Positions 43,749-52,992 are shown, numbered from the stretch's first letter. The stretch: 64,000 bases of DNA from Pseudomonas syringae (GCF_023278085.1 NZ_CP066265.1:2944501-3008500), one strand, 5' to 3'. The notes: a model not told the origin generated them from the letters alone. Translations and numbers: made by a program.

Positions 43749-44684
43749 TCAGGCTTGCCTCAGCCAGGTTTCCCAGTGTGAATCGTTGATGATGCTGCGC
43801 GCGCGCATGTGCTTCCAGGCGCCGTATTTATAGAAATCGAAATCCAGTTGCGAGACGGCGTGCTGAACCATCGCCCAGGTTGACCACTTGATATCTGCCA
43901 GCGCCTTGTTCAGCTTGATGCGTGCAACGGTCTGCGCACTGACGTGGCCGAAATAGTCTTCGATCAGCGCCAGTTCCATGTCGTCACTGAAAAACATTTC
44001 GCCGAACCACAGCGCCAGCTCGTAATGCCGGTCGTTGTTGGAGGCGTACTCGAAGTCCACCAGTCGTATCTGTTGCTGGGCATTGAGCATGAAATTGCCT
44101 GCCAGCGTGTCGTTCATGCACGGTGCCAGATCAATGCCGGAAGCTTGCAGCGCCTGCATTGCACGCTGGTACTGCAGGCACAACCAGGCATCATCCTGAG
44201 GTTTCGCACCGTTGAGTTCAGCCACCTGGCGCTGGTGTTCGGCGATCATGTCGAACACGGTCTTGGTCTGTTTGAGCAACGGCTGATCGTTGAACGCTTT
44301 GAGCCCGTGCAGCGCGCCATGGCGTATGTCGCGTTGCAGAAAATCGTGATTGGAAGACGCTCGCCAGCCTTCCATGAACTCGAATACCTCGACCCCGTAG
44401 GCTTCAAGGAAGGCAAATACCGGCGCGCCGTAGCCGGTCTGCGCGGCTTTAACGCTCGCCTCGTGAGCGGTCTGGCGATCAATGAACATTTCCGTACCGA
44501 CACCCGGCACCTTGAAGAAGTAAGCCGTGTCGGCACCTTCGACTTCGACTCGCCAGTTGGTGTTGGAAATACCGCCGCTTACCGGTTCATAAGCCACCTG
44601 TCGACCCTGCCAGCCATCGATGCTGCGCACCGCCGCTTCGAGCTGTTGCTCCTGGCTGCTGACCGATTGTCCTAACGTTTTCAT
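43749..44684 (-). CDS. Choline-kinase-like phosphotransferase with altered catalytic loop
   Basis: A 311-residue aminoglycoside/choline kinase (APH) family protein. The nucleotide loop GGISNTNW (37-44) and lysine K58 are like those of LicA/choline kinases. The catalytic loop reads MNDTLAGN, with D192 and N197 kept but methionine (190) where the family has histidine. The metal-binding aspartate D210 is in LVDFEYASNNDR. It should phosphorylate a small amino alcohol or related hydroxyl compound. Start overlaps the other phosphotransferase gene by four bases; 118 bases separate it from DUF3311. Confidence 0.85.
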   Translation of the reverse strand: MKTLGQSVSSQEQQLEAAVRSIDGWQGRQVAYEPVSGGISNTNWRVEVEGADTAYFFKVPGVGTEMFIDRQTAHEASVKAAQTGYGAPVFAFLEAYGVEVFEFMEGWRASSNHDFLQRDIRHGALHGLKAFNDQPLLKQTKTVFDMIAEHQRQVAELNGAKPQDDAWLCLQYQRAMQALQASGIDLAPCMNDTLAGNFMLNAQQQIRLVDFEYASNNDRHYELALWFGEMFFSDDMELALIEDYFGHVSAQTVARIKLNKALADIKWSTWAMVQHAVSQLDFDFYKYGAWKHMRARSIINDSHWETWLRQA

Positions 44685-45634
44685 GCCCTGCCCTCCTGAA
44701 CCTGACGCAACCAACCTTCCAGCCGTGGGTCCTGAACGCTCTGACGGCAGCGCAGCAGGGTCCATTGCCCGACCTTGGAAAACTCCAGTGGCCGCGAGGA
44801 CGTACTGCCTGCCCAGAACCCCCACAACGTCCAGTACCAGTCGTTGATCAGCGCGTACAGCCGGCACACGGCATAGTCGACTTCGCGGCATTGCCCGGCC
44901 CAGGCGCTGATCCCTTCACGCCACTCATGCTCGAACGAATACAGCTCGTTGAGGGTGATTGCCACGTCGTACCACGGGTCCATGCAGCCGCCGTAGTCGA
45001 AATCGATAAGGCGCAGTGCGCCGGTGTCCGACACCATGACGTTGCTGGTCACACCGTCTCCGTGCAGCGGCCGCCGCTGCACCGGATGCGCCTGCAATGT
45101 CAGCCAGGCCATATCGATGCAGCGATCGATCCAGTGATGCTCATCCGGCAACACCACGTTGTCGCGCACACACAGGTCGCGAAGATGCTGGATATCGGCC
45201 ATTGGCGAGCGCACAACGTCAGGGACCGGCCCGGCATGAACCTGCCGTTTGAGTGCCCATAGCGCGTCAAGTCGGCCCGGCACCAGCAAATCATCCAGTC
45301 GGGCAACGCGCCATTGCGGGCCCAGGTCCTCGAACATCAGCACGCCATTCTGTTTGTCGCTACTCAGCAAACGTGGTGCCGCACCGCTGAGGCCCGCACA
45401 CTCACTGACCCGCGCCGCAGACTCGATATCGATGACCGACGCCATGTCGGCATGCAGCACTTTTGCGTAACAGCGTCTTTCGCCGGAAGAGGCGCGAAAA
45501 CCTGCCCATTCAGTCGCCAGCCGCGATGGCGACGCCACGCCCTGCGTGACCGACTCGACCTGAGTGTCTGCGTCGAATCCTTGGTGTGCCAGCGCGGCGA
45601 GCAGGCGTGTTGTCAGGTTTTCTGCAGATGACAT
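44681..45634 (-). CDS. Second APH-family phosphotransferase
   Basis: A 317-residue kinase of the APH fold with the canonical catalytic loop HGDGVTSN (H191, D193, N198) and D211 in LIDFDYGGCMDPWYD. The N-terminal half is divergent, but the lysine in CYAKVL and the FEDLG hinge are visible. It lies 9 bases after the amidohydrolase and overlaps the next kinase by four bases. Two unlike kinases side by side suggest a heteromeric enzyme or two phosphorylation steps. Substrate unknown. Confidence 0.85.
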   Translation of the reverse strand: MSSAENLTTRLLAALAHQGFDADTQVESVTQGVASPSRLATEWAGFRASSGERRCYAKVLHADMASVIDIESAARVSECAGLSGAAPRLLSSDKQNGVLMFEDLGPQWRVARLDDLLVPGRLDALWALKRQVHAGPVPDVVRSPMADIQHLRDLCVRDNVVLPDEHHWIDRCIDMAWLTLQAHPVQRRPLHGDGVTSNVMVSDTGALRLIDFDYGGCMDPWYDVAITLNELYSFEHEWREGISAWAGQCREVDYAVCRLYALINDWYWTLWGFWAGSTSSRPLEFSKVGQWTLLRCRQSVQDPRLEGWLRQVQEGRA

Positions 45635-45643
45635 GGTCGGCCC

Positions 45644-46924
45644 TCAGCGAAATGCAGCGGATGAGGTACAGGCGCGATGCAACAGCCCGGTCAACATGCG
45701 CAAACCATTGTGCATGTCATGGTCACTGGTGTATTCGGCCTCGTTGTGTGAAACGCCATTGCTGCTGGGGATGAACAGCAGGCATACCGGATAGCGGCTG
45801 TTCATGCTGATCGCATCGTGCCCCGCTACGGTTGTGCTGTCGGTGGTCGGCAAATCCAGTTCGGCCCCCACGGCATGCGCCAGTTCGGCAAAGCCCTGAT
45901 GCAGGCTGGCAGGGGAACGCAGCACGCTGCTTTCCACCTCGAACCCGGTCAGGGTCTGCTCGGCGATGCGGTGCAATGTCGTGTCCAGCCGCTCGCTGGC
46001 CGCGCTCAGCAGGTCGATGTCGCGAGAGCGGTATTCGATCAACAGCGACACTCTGGACGGCACGACGTTGGGCGAGTTGGGATAGACCTCGATGCGCCCG
46101 ACCGAACTGTGCATCTGCAAACCCTGTTGATCGGCTTCGGCGCGCACCGCGGTGATCGCATGCGCAGCGGCCAGCAGCGCATCCCGGCGTGCGGCCATGG
46201 GCGTAGGGCCGGTGTGATTCTGCTCGCCATCGAAGCGTACCCGGCGCTTTAACGCCGCCCAGGTTTCACGCACCACACCAATCGCCGTCTGGCTGCTTTC
46301 CAGCCCGGAACCCTGCTCGACGTGGATCTCGGCATAACCGGCGATGTTCAGATCGACCGGGTCTTCGCCGAGGTAACCAATGGCCTGCAATGCATCTTTA
46401 AGGCGAATGCCATCGCCATCGCGGCTTTCCCAGGCTTTCTCCAGAGGCAATGCGCCGGTGAAAACCCCACTGCCGATCAGGCTTGGCTGAAAACGTGCGC
46501 CCTCCTCGTTGGTCCAGTTGACCACCGCCAGGTTGCACGCGGGCTTCTCGCCGCGCTCGCGCAGCTGCCGCGCCAGGCTGGACACCGCCACGGCTCCGGC
46601 GAGGACGCCATAAACCCCGTCGAAACGCCCGGCGCTCGGCTGGCTGTCCAGGTGCGAGCCGCAGAGCAGCCAGGGCGCATCGGGATCAAAGGTCATGAGG
46701 CCGAACATGTTTCCGACCGCATCGACGCGCACTTCAAAATCATGGGCCTTGAGCCAGTCACGGAACAGGTCACGTACCCGGCCGTCTTCGGCCGACGCAG
46801 CCAGCCGATGCAGCCCCCCGGCAGGCGTCGCGCCAATGGCTGAGGTGTGCTCGAACAGGCGGTCGAATTCGGTCAGGTCTTCTGCACCGGGTTCGATCAG
46901 TTCAGGCGTAGAGCGTGTCGACAT
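45644..46924 (-). CDS. M20 amidohydrolase of the N-carbamoyl-amino-acid/allantoate hydrolase type
   Basis: A 426-residue dinuclear metal amidohydrolase. Ligands and catalytic residues are visible as H91 (LCGSHLDSQPSAGRFDG, with D102), the glutamates E140-E141 in WTNEEGARF, and the C-terminal histidine in GVSHNEAEYTS. The family cleaves N-carbamoyl-L-amino acids, beta-ureidopropionate or allantoate, releasing ammonia and carbon dioxide. Its start lies inside the 3' end of the DeoR gene (23-base overlap), so expression is coupled. Exact substrate cannot be read from sequence. Confidence 0.88.
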   Translation of the reverse strand: MSTRSTPELIEPGAEDLTEFDRLFEHTSAIGATPAGGLHRLAASAEDGRVRDLFRDWLKAHDFEVRVDAVGNMFGLMTFDPDAPWLLCGSHLDSQPSAGRFDGVYGVLAGAVAVSSLARQLRERGEKPACNLAVVNWTNEEGARFQPSLIGSGVFTGALPLEKAWESRDGDGIRLKDALQAIGYLGEDPVDLNIAGYAEIHVEQGSGLESSQTAIGVVRETWAALKRRVRFDGEQNHTGPTPMAARRDALLAAAHAITAVRAEADQQGLQMHSSVGRIEVYPNSPNVVPSRVSLLIEYRSRDIDLLSAASERLDTTLHRIAEQTLTGFEVESSVLRSPASLHQGFAELAHAVGAELDLPTTDSTTVAGHDAISMNSRYPVCLLFIPSSNGVSHNEAEYTSDHDMHNGLRMLTGLLHRACTSSAAFR

Positions 46925-47660
46925 GGTCTTTCTCCAGGCGTGTCGCGAACTCGTCGGATAATGCTCGATTGGTGACCAGGGTCGTGATTGCAGCAAACGG
47001 CAGCGTATTGATGAAGGTGCGATGGCCGAACTTGCCGTCGTCGGCAAGAATCACACTGCGCGCGCAATGCCTGACCAGCGTCCTGCGCAACATCGCTTCA
47101 GGCTCCTGGTAATCCATCAGCCCAAGGTCGAGATCGATGCCACCAATCCCCATAAAGGCAATGTCGTAGTGAAACTGCCTGGCAAACTCCAGCGTGTGCG
47201 GCCCGATCAAGGCGTTGTCGGTGCGCCGCACATCGCCGGGCGCGACCAGCACCTGATTGTCACTCTGGTGCGAGATGAGCTGGGCGATGTCCAGCGAATT
47301 GGTAATGATCTTCAGTTGGTTGAAGGTGGTCAGTTGCTGGGCCAGCGCCAAGGTCGAAGTGCCGGTGTCGAGAAAGATCGCCATGCCTTCAGTCACCAGC
47401 CGGGCAGCGCATGCAGCGATGCCCGCCTTGGCCCTCGGCTTGAGTCGACTGCGTTCCTGCAAGGGCAATTCTTCACTGGATCTGGGCAGGATGGCACCGC
47501 CATGGATCCGCCTTAACCGGCCTTCTTCCTCCAGGTACTTGAAGTCCCGGCGTATGGTTTCCTCGGACACGAACAACAGTTGCGCGAGGTCAGACGCCTT
47601 GACGCGCTGCTGTTGAACCAGCAAGCGCATGATTTCTTCCAGTCGAGGCTGATTGAGCAT
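46902..47660 (-). CDS. DeoR/GlpR-family regulator
   Basis: A 252-residue regulator: DeoR helix-turn-helix (residues about 18-55, VSEETIRRDFKYLEEEGRLR) followed by the phosphosugar-isomerase-like sensor domain with IFLDTGTSTLALAQQL. DeoR proteins usually sense a phosphorylated sugar or related compound. This fits an operon with two kinases, where the phosphorylated substrate would be the inducer. It overlaps the amidohydrolase by 23 bases and follows the amidase by 79 bases. ATG 47660 is chosen at the family N-terminus. Confidence 0.92.
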   Translation of the reverse strand: MLNQPRLEEIMRLLVQQQRVKASDLAQLLFVSEETIRRDFKYLEEEGRLRRIHGGAILPRSSEELPLQERSRLKPRAKAGIAACAARLVTEGMAIFLDTGTSTLALAQQLTTFNQLKIITNSLDIAQLISHQSDNQVLVAPGDVRRTDNALIGPHTLEFARQFHYDIAFMGIGGIDLDLGLMDYQEPEAMLRRTLVRHCARSVILADDGKFGHRTFINTLPFAAITTLVTNRALSDEFATRLEKDHVDTLYA

Positions 47661-47739
47661 GCTCGTAACATTCCTTTGCGAGGTGTGGATTCCGGTATCC
47701 AGGGCGTCTGGCCCATGCCCAACGATTGGGGGTTGCATG

Positions 47740-49167
47740 TCAGCGGCTCAGCATCGGGGGCAGGTGCTGATCCCACGGCACCATGTCTTCCACGGCGGCA
47801 CAGAACTGCAGCACTTGAGCGTCGGCAAAACGTGGCCCGACCACTTGCAGGCCAATGGGCAGCCCGGTCGAACTGCGCCCGCAGGGCAAACTGGCAGCCG
47901 GGTTGCCGGAGATGTTGAAAGGGTAAGTAAACGGCGTCCAGCGCGCCCAAGGCACCGCGCCGTCCTGCCCGACGTAACCGGCAGGTGCCACATCGTCGGC
48001 CGCGAACGGCAGGATCGGCAAGGTGGGCATCAGCAGCAGGTCGTAATCCTCGAAAAGCGCGTGCACCTGGTTGGCAAATGCCGCTCGCTGCTGCATGGCT
48101 TGCAGGTAATCACTCAGATCGTACTGCGCCGAACGCCTGATCAACTCGGCGAAACCCGGGTCGAGCTGGTCCATTTGCTGGGCCAGGCCTTTGCCGTAAG
48201 CGATACCGCGACCTGCAACCCACAGGGTTTCGAAGGTGGCCAGCGGGTCCTGCCAGTCGAGCTTGAGTGTTGTGAGCGTAACCGGCAGTGTTCTGGCGAT
48301 ATCGCTCACGGCGGCCTCGACGGCAGCGGCAATTTCGGGATCGACCGGCGTGTCGAACAGGGTCGGGCAATAGCCGATGCGCAGGGGTTGCAACGGTTGA
48401 TCGCAACGGGTCAGAAAGGACTCGTCCGGCGCCGGCAAGGCCTGATGATCCAGTGGATCGGGGCCCGAGAGGATGTCGAACAGCAAGGCACTGTCGCGTA
48501 CGGTACGGGTGATCGGCCCGGCGTGACTGAGCATTTCGGTGGCTGACCAGGGCCAGGTCGGAATACGCCCCAACGTGCCCTTGAGCGCGAATGCGCCGCA
48601 GAACGCCCCCGGTATCCGCACCGAGCCACCGCCGTCGGAGCCCAGCGTCGCAGGCACCATGCGCGCCGCCACGGCAATCGCCGAGCCGGAGCTGGAACCG
48701 CCACTGGTCAGGGTCGGGTCCCATGGATTGCGACCGTTGCCGAACACCCGTGAAGTACTTGCGCCGGTCCAGCCGAACTCGGTAGTTGCCGTCTTGCCCA
48801 GAATGATCGCCCCGGCGTCCTTGAGACGGCGGATGATCGGCGCATCCTTGACCGGCACGGTGTCGAGCCCGGTCAGGGAACCGCGCGTGGTGCGCAATCC
48901 CGCTGTTGAAAACAGGTCCTTGATGCCGAACGGTATGCCATGCAATGGGCCGCGTACCTGACCGCGCTGCAACTCGGCCGTCATGCTCCAGGCTTGTTCC
49001 AGAGCGGCTTCGGCGTAGACATCACCAAACGCATTGAGTGTGGAATTGTGGGTTTTTATCGATTCGAGGCATATCTCGGTCAGGCGAATCGGGGTCATGC
49101 AGCCTCTGCGCACATGCCCGATCGCTTCGATCAATGTGGGTACAACGGATTGTGTAGGCTCTATCAA
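47740..49167 (-). CDS. Amidase-signature hydrolase, first gene of the operon
   Basis: A 475-residue amidase-signature enzyme with the Ser-cisSer-Lys triad: K83 in GIKDLF, the serine cluster in TSGGSSSGSA (155-162) and the nucleophile S182 in SDGGGSVRIPG. It hydrolyses a carboxamide. The start is uncertain: TTG 49167 has an AGAGGT ribosome site seven bases upstream and gives a family-like N-terminus, while a GTG at 49227 adds 20 residues without an evident ribosome site. As the first gene of the operon it is preceded by a gap with palindromes (49288-49306). Confidence 0.87.
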   Translation of the reverse strand: MIEPTQSVVPTLIEAIGHVRRGCMTPIRLTEICLESIKTHNSTLNAFGDVYAEAALEQAWSMTAELQRGQVRGPLHGIPFGIKDLFSTAGLRTTRGSLTGLDTVPVKDAPIIRRLKDAGAIILGKTATTEFGWTGASTSRVFGNGRNPWDPTLTSGGSSSGSAIAVAARMVPATLGSDGGGSVRIPGAFCGAFALKGTLGRIPTWPWSATEMLSHAGPITRTVRDSALLFDILSGPDPLDHQALPAPDESFLTRCDQPLQPLRIGYCPTLFDTPVDPEIAAAVEAAVSDIARTLPVTLTTLKLDWQDPLATFETLWVAGRGIAYGKGLAQQMDQLDPGFAELIRRSAQYDLSDYLQAMQQRAAFANQVHALFEDYDLLLMPTLPILPFAADDVAPAGYVGQDGAVPWARWTPFTYPFNISGNPAASLPCGRSSTGLPIGLQVVGPRFADAQVLQFCAAVEDMVPWDQHLPPMLSR

Positions 49168-49462
49168 TGCTGATACCTCTAGAAAATGTCCGGCACAGAT
49201 GTCCTTCAGCGCATTACAGTCAGGCACCTGTGACGAGTCAAGTGGGTTTTGTTGGATATTTTGGTTTTGTGGCTTTTAAATTTGTAACAGCACCGTCGTG
49301 GTGCTGAAAAGCCAGGCAAAATCCTGTTTCGCCCATTTGCAGTGCGCACAGAATCAGCTGAAAACCGAGACAGGATTTTACCAACAGATCACTGAAGGAC
49401 CGTCACAACAGCGCCATTCCATGGCACCGTTTTTATCTTGCAGACAAGCACTCAATCAGCAA
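49168..49462. other. Intergenic stretch with two inverted repeats
   Basis: Between the amidase start and the serralysin stop lie a hairpin CAGCACC-gtcgt-GGTGCTG (49288-49306) and a longer-range pair AAAATCCTGT (49318-49327) and ACAGGATTTT (49370-49379). The first lies in the promoter area of the amidase operon. No open frame here has a family signal. Confidence 0.5.
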
Positions 49463-51076
49463 TCAGACCGCCAGGTCATGCGCATGAAAGGCCGTCACGC
49501 CGACCAGCTGGATTTCGAAATCCGCGTGCAGGTCACCGTTAACGTTGCCGGACAACACATGATCGGCAAAGCGCACCTGACCGGCACCCGTGAACTCGCC
49601 ACTGCCGATAAACGTGAAGGCGTCCAGAGCCTTGGTATCGACGTTGGCATCCATCTTGAGGAAGCTCAGCTTGTCGCCCTGGTGCGCGTTGAAGTCAGTA
49701 ATCACGTCGCTGGACAGGCCCTTGCCCAGCTCCGACAGGTTGTTGAACACGAAACGGTCAGCACCTGTGCCGCCCGTCATGAGATCGGCGCCCATGCCGC
49801 CGACCAGCTTGTCGTTGCCTGCGCCGCCGATCAGGATATTGTCCGCGTCGTTGCCGGTCAGGGTGTTGTTGCGATCATTGCCCAGCAGCGTGAAAGCACC
49901 CTCACCCTTCAAATGCACGTTCTCGAAGTTCGCCAGCGGTCCGGCATTCAGGTCGATGACCGCCGCGGTGCTGGACGTGTTGTCGTACGTGATCTTGAGT
50001 GTGTCGATGCCTTCGCTGGCCTTTTCCTGCACCAGCGCCAGTTCACCGACCTGATCAACAACGTAGGTGTCGTTGCCCAGCCCGCCGATCATGGTGTCCA
50101 GGCCACCACGACCATCGAGTACGTTTGCCAGGTCGTTGCCGATCAGCGTGTCATCGAACGCAGAGCCAATGGCGTTTTCAATGTGCGCGCCGTAGGCAAT
50201 CGCCAGACCCGAGTTCATCTGGGTCGGGCTGTCAGGGTTCTGGTTGTAATCAAGGAAAGCCTTGCCGATGGTGCTGAACTCACCTTCATTGAGGTTGATC
50301 TTCACAAACGCGGCCTGATTGCTGGCATCGATGGTGTCTTTGCCGCCCGCGTCCCAGATGGTTTCGAACACCGACTGATCGGGTGCCCACTTATAAACAT
50401 CATCGCCGGTGTGATAGTGGGTGTTGGCGCCGTAGATGAACTGCATGGCAGCGACGTCCAGCAGCATCGGCGTGGTGGGCTTGAAGCTGTAGTTGTTGGT
50501 GTAGCTCATGATGGTGTAACGGGCGTCTTCGAATTTGGCGTCAAGCAGCACATCGTTGTACTGCGAGGCTTCGAACGAATGCTTCAAACCGAGCGCATGA
50601 CCTGTTTCGTGCATGAACGTCAGGTAGTCATCGGTGCCTTTCGCCGGGGCCGCCGCGTTGACTTTAGGCCCGATCCAGACGTCGCCGGACCGACCCAGTG
50701 TGCCGGGCGCATAAGCCTGGCCATACTCGGTACCTTGCAGGCCATTGAAGCCACCGAAACGGATATCTCCGACATTGTCGGGGGTGTCCTTTACCTCGGT
50801 GAAGGTGATATCCGCTACCGCACTCCATGCGCCCAGCGCACTTTTTGCAGCCGCCATCTGGGCACTGGTCAGCGAATAGGCGTCACTCGGTTCCTGCGAG
50901 CGGCTGTAGTCAGTGGCGTATACCGAATCTGCAGCATGAAAGCTGTAAGTCAGATGGGTACCGGACGTATCGCCCAGCCAGAACGGCCCCCACAACAGGC
51001 TGGTGACTCTGTCGTCGGCAGCTCCTTCTGGCAACAGTTCGGCAGGGCTTGAATCATTTGGGCCGGGCATCGGCAA
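49463..51076 (-). CDS. Serralysin-family RTX metalloprotease
   Basis: A 537-residue extracellular M10B protease. The zinc site is HETGHALGLKH (H156, E157, H160, H166) with the Met-turn methionine at 190 in YTIMSYTN. RTX calcium-binding repeats (GGAGNDKLVGGMGADLMTGG) fill about residues 310-450, and a C-terminal secretion domain follows. There is no Sec signal, as expected for type I export. No ABC exporter, membrane-fusion or outer-membrane genes of the AprDEF kind, nor an inhibitor gene, lie nearby, so export must depend on a remote system. Such proteases degrade host proteins and flagellin. Confidence 0.94.
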   Translation of the reverse strand: MPMPGPNDSSPAELLPEGAADDRVTSLLWGPFWLGDTSGTHLTYSFHAADSVYATDYSRSQEPSDAYSLTSAQMAAAKSALGAWSAVADITFTEVKDTPDNVGDIRFGGFNGLQGTEYGQAYAPGTLGRSGDVWIGPKVNAAAPAKGTDDYLTFMHETGHALGLKHSFEASQYNDVLLDAKFEDARYTIMSYTNNYSFKPTTPMLLDVAAMQFIYGANTHYHTGDDVYKWAPDQSVFETIWDAGGKDTIDASNQAAFVKINLNEGEFSTIGKAFLDYNQNPDSPTQMNSGLAIAYGAHIENAIGSAFDDTLIGNDLANVLDGRGGLDTMIGGLGNDTYVVDQVGELALVQEKASEGIDTLKITYDNTSSTAAVIDLNAGPLANFENVHLKGEGAFTLLGNDRNNTLTGNDADNILIGGAGNDKLVGGMGADLMTGGTGADRFVFNNLSELGKGLSSDVITDFNAHQGDKLSFLKMDANVDTKALDAFTFIGSGEFTGAGQVRFADHVLSGNVNGDLHADFEIQLVGVTAFHAHDLAV

Positions 51077-51531
51077 TGCTCCTGAAGACAGGCATTATTG
51101 ATTGGCCATCGAGTTATGCAGACGCTGCAAGACCGAATGGACATTTATTACACAACAGGTACAAGCTGGACACAATACGTTACAACTAAAGTATCCGCAT
51201 CTACTTGACCGGTAATATCAACGCCTGAAACTTCTTATTACGAGCGTACTTTAACTAACTTGCCGCATACCTATGTTGTACAGAGTGGATAGTCTGCCAA
51301 ACATGCCCGTCTTCCGGCGCCCCCGATCACGAGCAACTCAGTGATCGATAGACCTCGCCAAAGCCCGACCGACAAGGCACGAAATGCTCGTTTGAAGGCC
51401 AGTCCCGCACTGAAAAGCACGCGCCTGTAAGGCCTTGCAGGGACAACGTTGATTCGTCGATAAGAAGCGCCTTGCTGCCGCCTGTAAATCATAGGCATCA
51501 TATGGCCTTGTACTCATCGTGATACGTACTC
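51077..51531. other. 455-base gap between serralysin and sensor kinase, nothing recognised
   Basis: The divergent gap must contain promoters for the serralysin gene (minus) and the GAF kinase gene (plus). Open frames here are short and lack any family signal. The first 170 bases next to the protease gene are AT-richer than the rest. No clear repeat or terminator is seen. Confidence 0.4.
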
Positions 51532-52839
51532 ATGACCCATACTCCAGCACCGTTTCCAGCCAACGAGGAGGATCGAATCCTCTCGCTCGAACACCTCAAG
51601 GTGCTGGACAGCGCACCCGAACAGGGTTTTGAAGACGTGGTGCTGCTCGCCACGACCTTGTGCGATGCCCCCATCGCACTGGTCTCGCTGATCGATCGCG
51701 AGCGTCAGTGGTTCAAGGCCTGCATCGGTCTGGACATCAGGGAAACCCATCGCGACCTGGCTTTCTGCGCCCATGCGATCCTTGAGCCTGACGGCGTGCT
51801 GGTCGTGGAAGATGCCACCACCGACCCACGTTTCAGGGAGAGCCCGCTGGTACTTGGGCCTCCCTACATTCGATTTTATGCCGGCGCACCGATTCGCGAC
51901 GAGTCGGGTAATGCGCTGGGCACCGTCTGCATCATCGACATCTGGCCACGCGTCCTCTCTGACCAGCAGCGCGCTGCGCTGCTGGCCCTGGCACGCCAGA
52001 CAGGCGACCTGTTGCAATACCGTCTGATCAATGATCAGCGGGAAAAACGTGCCGCAGCTCTTGAGCTGGAACTCGAAAATGCGCAAAACCAGAGCCAGGC
52101 ACTTGAGCGAAATCTACGGCACTCACAGCGGGTGTCGTCGCTGGGGATGCTCACCGCGAGCATCGCCCATGACTTCAACAACCTGCTTCAGGCACTGAGT
52201 GCGAGTCTGCAACTCATCCATATGCGCTCACGACGTCCTATCGATGTCGAGACCTTCAGCAATACCGGTATGCAGGCGGTAGAACATGGCCGGCAACTGG
52301 TCACGCGTCTGCTGGCCAGCGTGCGCCAGGACGGTCCGGAGTTGATCTGCATCGATGTCAGCGAACGGCTGGATGCGGCGCGTGATTTGCTGTTTCGCTC
52401 GGTTGGCGACCAACTGGAGTTGTCCTTTGACCTGAGTGCCCGTGGCTGGGGCGTTCTGTGCGTCGAGGCGCAACTGCACGCCGCCGTGTTGAACCTGCTG
52501 GCCAATGCACGCGACGCCATGTCGGAACCCGGCAAGGCCCACATCGCGACGCGACTTGAGTCGATCAAGGGCGACGCCCAGCTGCCACAGGGTGACTACG
52601 TCGTACTCAGCGTAACCGACAACGGCCCGGGCATGACCGCTGACCTGAAGGATCAGATAATGGAGCCCTTCTTCACCACCAAACAGGCGGGCCTCGGCAC
52701 CGGCCTGGGGCTGGCTCAGGTGCAGGAATTTGCAGTCAACGCTGGCGGCGCGGTGCGAATCGAAACGTCCGAGGGGACCGGCACAACCTTGCACCTTTAC
52801 CTGAGAATTCTGGGCCGGATCAATTCAACGCAGGCGTAA
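51532..52839 (+). CDS. GAF-domain sensor histidine kinase, soluble
   Basis: A 435-residue kinase: GAF domain (residues about 25-165), coiled linker (ALELELENAQNQSQALERNL), a dimerisation/phosphoacceptor helix with H213 in ASIAHDFNNLLQAL, and a HATPase domain with LLANARDAM, DNGPGM and GLGTGLGLAQV. There is no membrane segment, receiver domain or adjacent response regulator, so the partner is elsewhere. A GAF domain of this kind can bind small ligands, and tetrapyrrole binding is possible but lacks a clear cysteine signature. Confidence 0.92.
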   Translation: MTHTPAPFPANEEDRILSLEHLKVLDSAPEQGFEDVVLLATTLCDAPIALVSLIDRERQWFKACIGLDIRETHRDLAFCAHAILEPDGVLVVEDATTDPRFRESPLVLGPPYIRFYAGAPIRDESGNALGTVCIIDIWPRVLSDQQRAALLALARQTGDLLQYRLINDQREKRAAALELELENAQNQSQALERNLRHSQRVSSLGMLTASIAHDFNNLLQALSASLQLIHMRSRRPIDVETFSNTGMQAVEHGRQLVTRLLASVRQDGPELICIDVSERLDAARDLLFRSVGDQLELSFDLSARGWGVLCVEAQLHAAVLNLLANARDAMSEPGKAHIATRLESIKGDAQLPQGDYVVLSVTDNGPGMTADLKDQIMEPFFTTKQAGLGTGLGLAQVQEFAVNAGGAVRIETSEGTGTTLHLYLRILGRINSTQA

Positions 52840-52853
52840 AAAAATGCTCTCTA

Positions 52854-52877
52854 AGCTGTCCTGCCTGTCAGACAGCT
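52854..52877 (+). terminator. Hairpin after the GAF kinase gene
   Basis: AGCTGTC (52854-52860) pairs with GACAGCT (52871-52877) around a ten-base loop, 15 bases after the stop. A weak T-rich stretch follows farther on. Confidence 0.45.
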
Positions 52878-52992
52878 AGAGCAGGCAACTTTATTGTTGC
52901 TCGACCTGTGATGAAGCACGTTTGGCTGATTGCAGGTGCGGCTTCTGCACAGCGGCATGGCATTCAGCGGCTGTTCCCAACAGCCCTGACAT

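Noticed and set aside
49298-51052. 584-codon open frame antisense to the serralysin gene
   Set aside because: The sense strand encodes a canonical zinc site and RTX repeats; the antisense frame has no motif.
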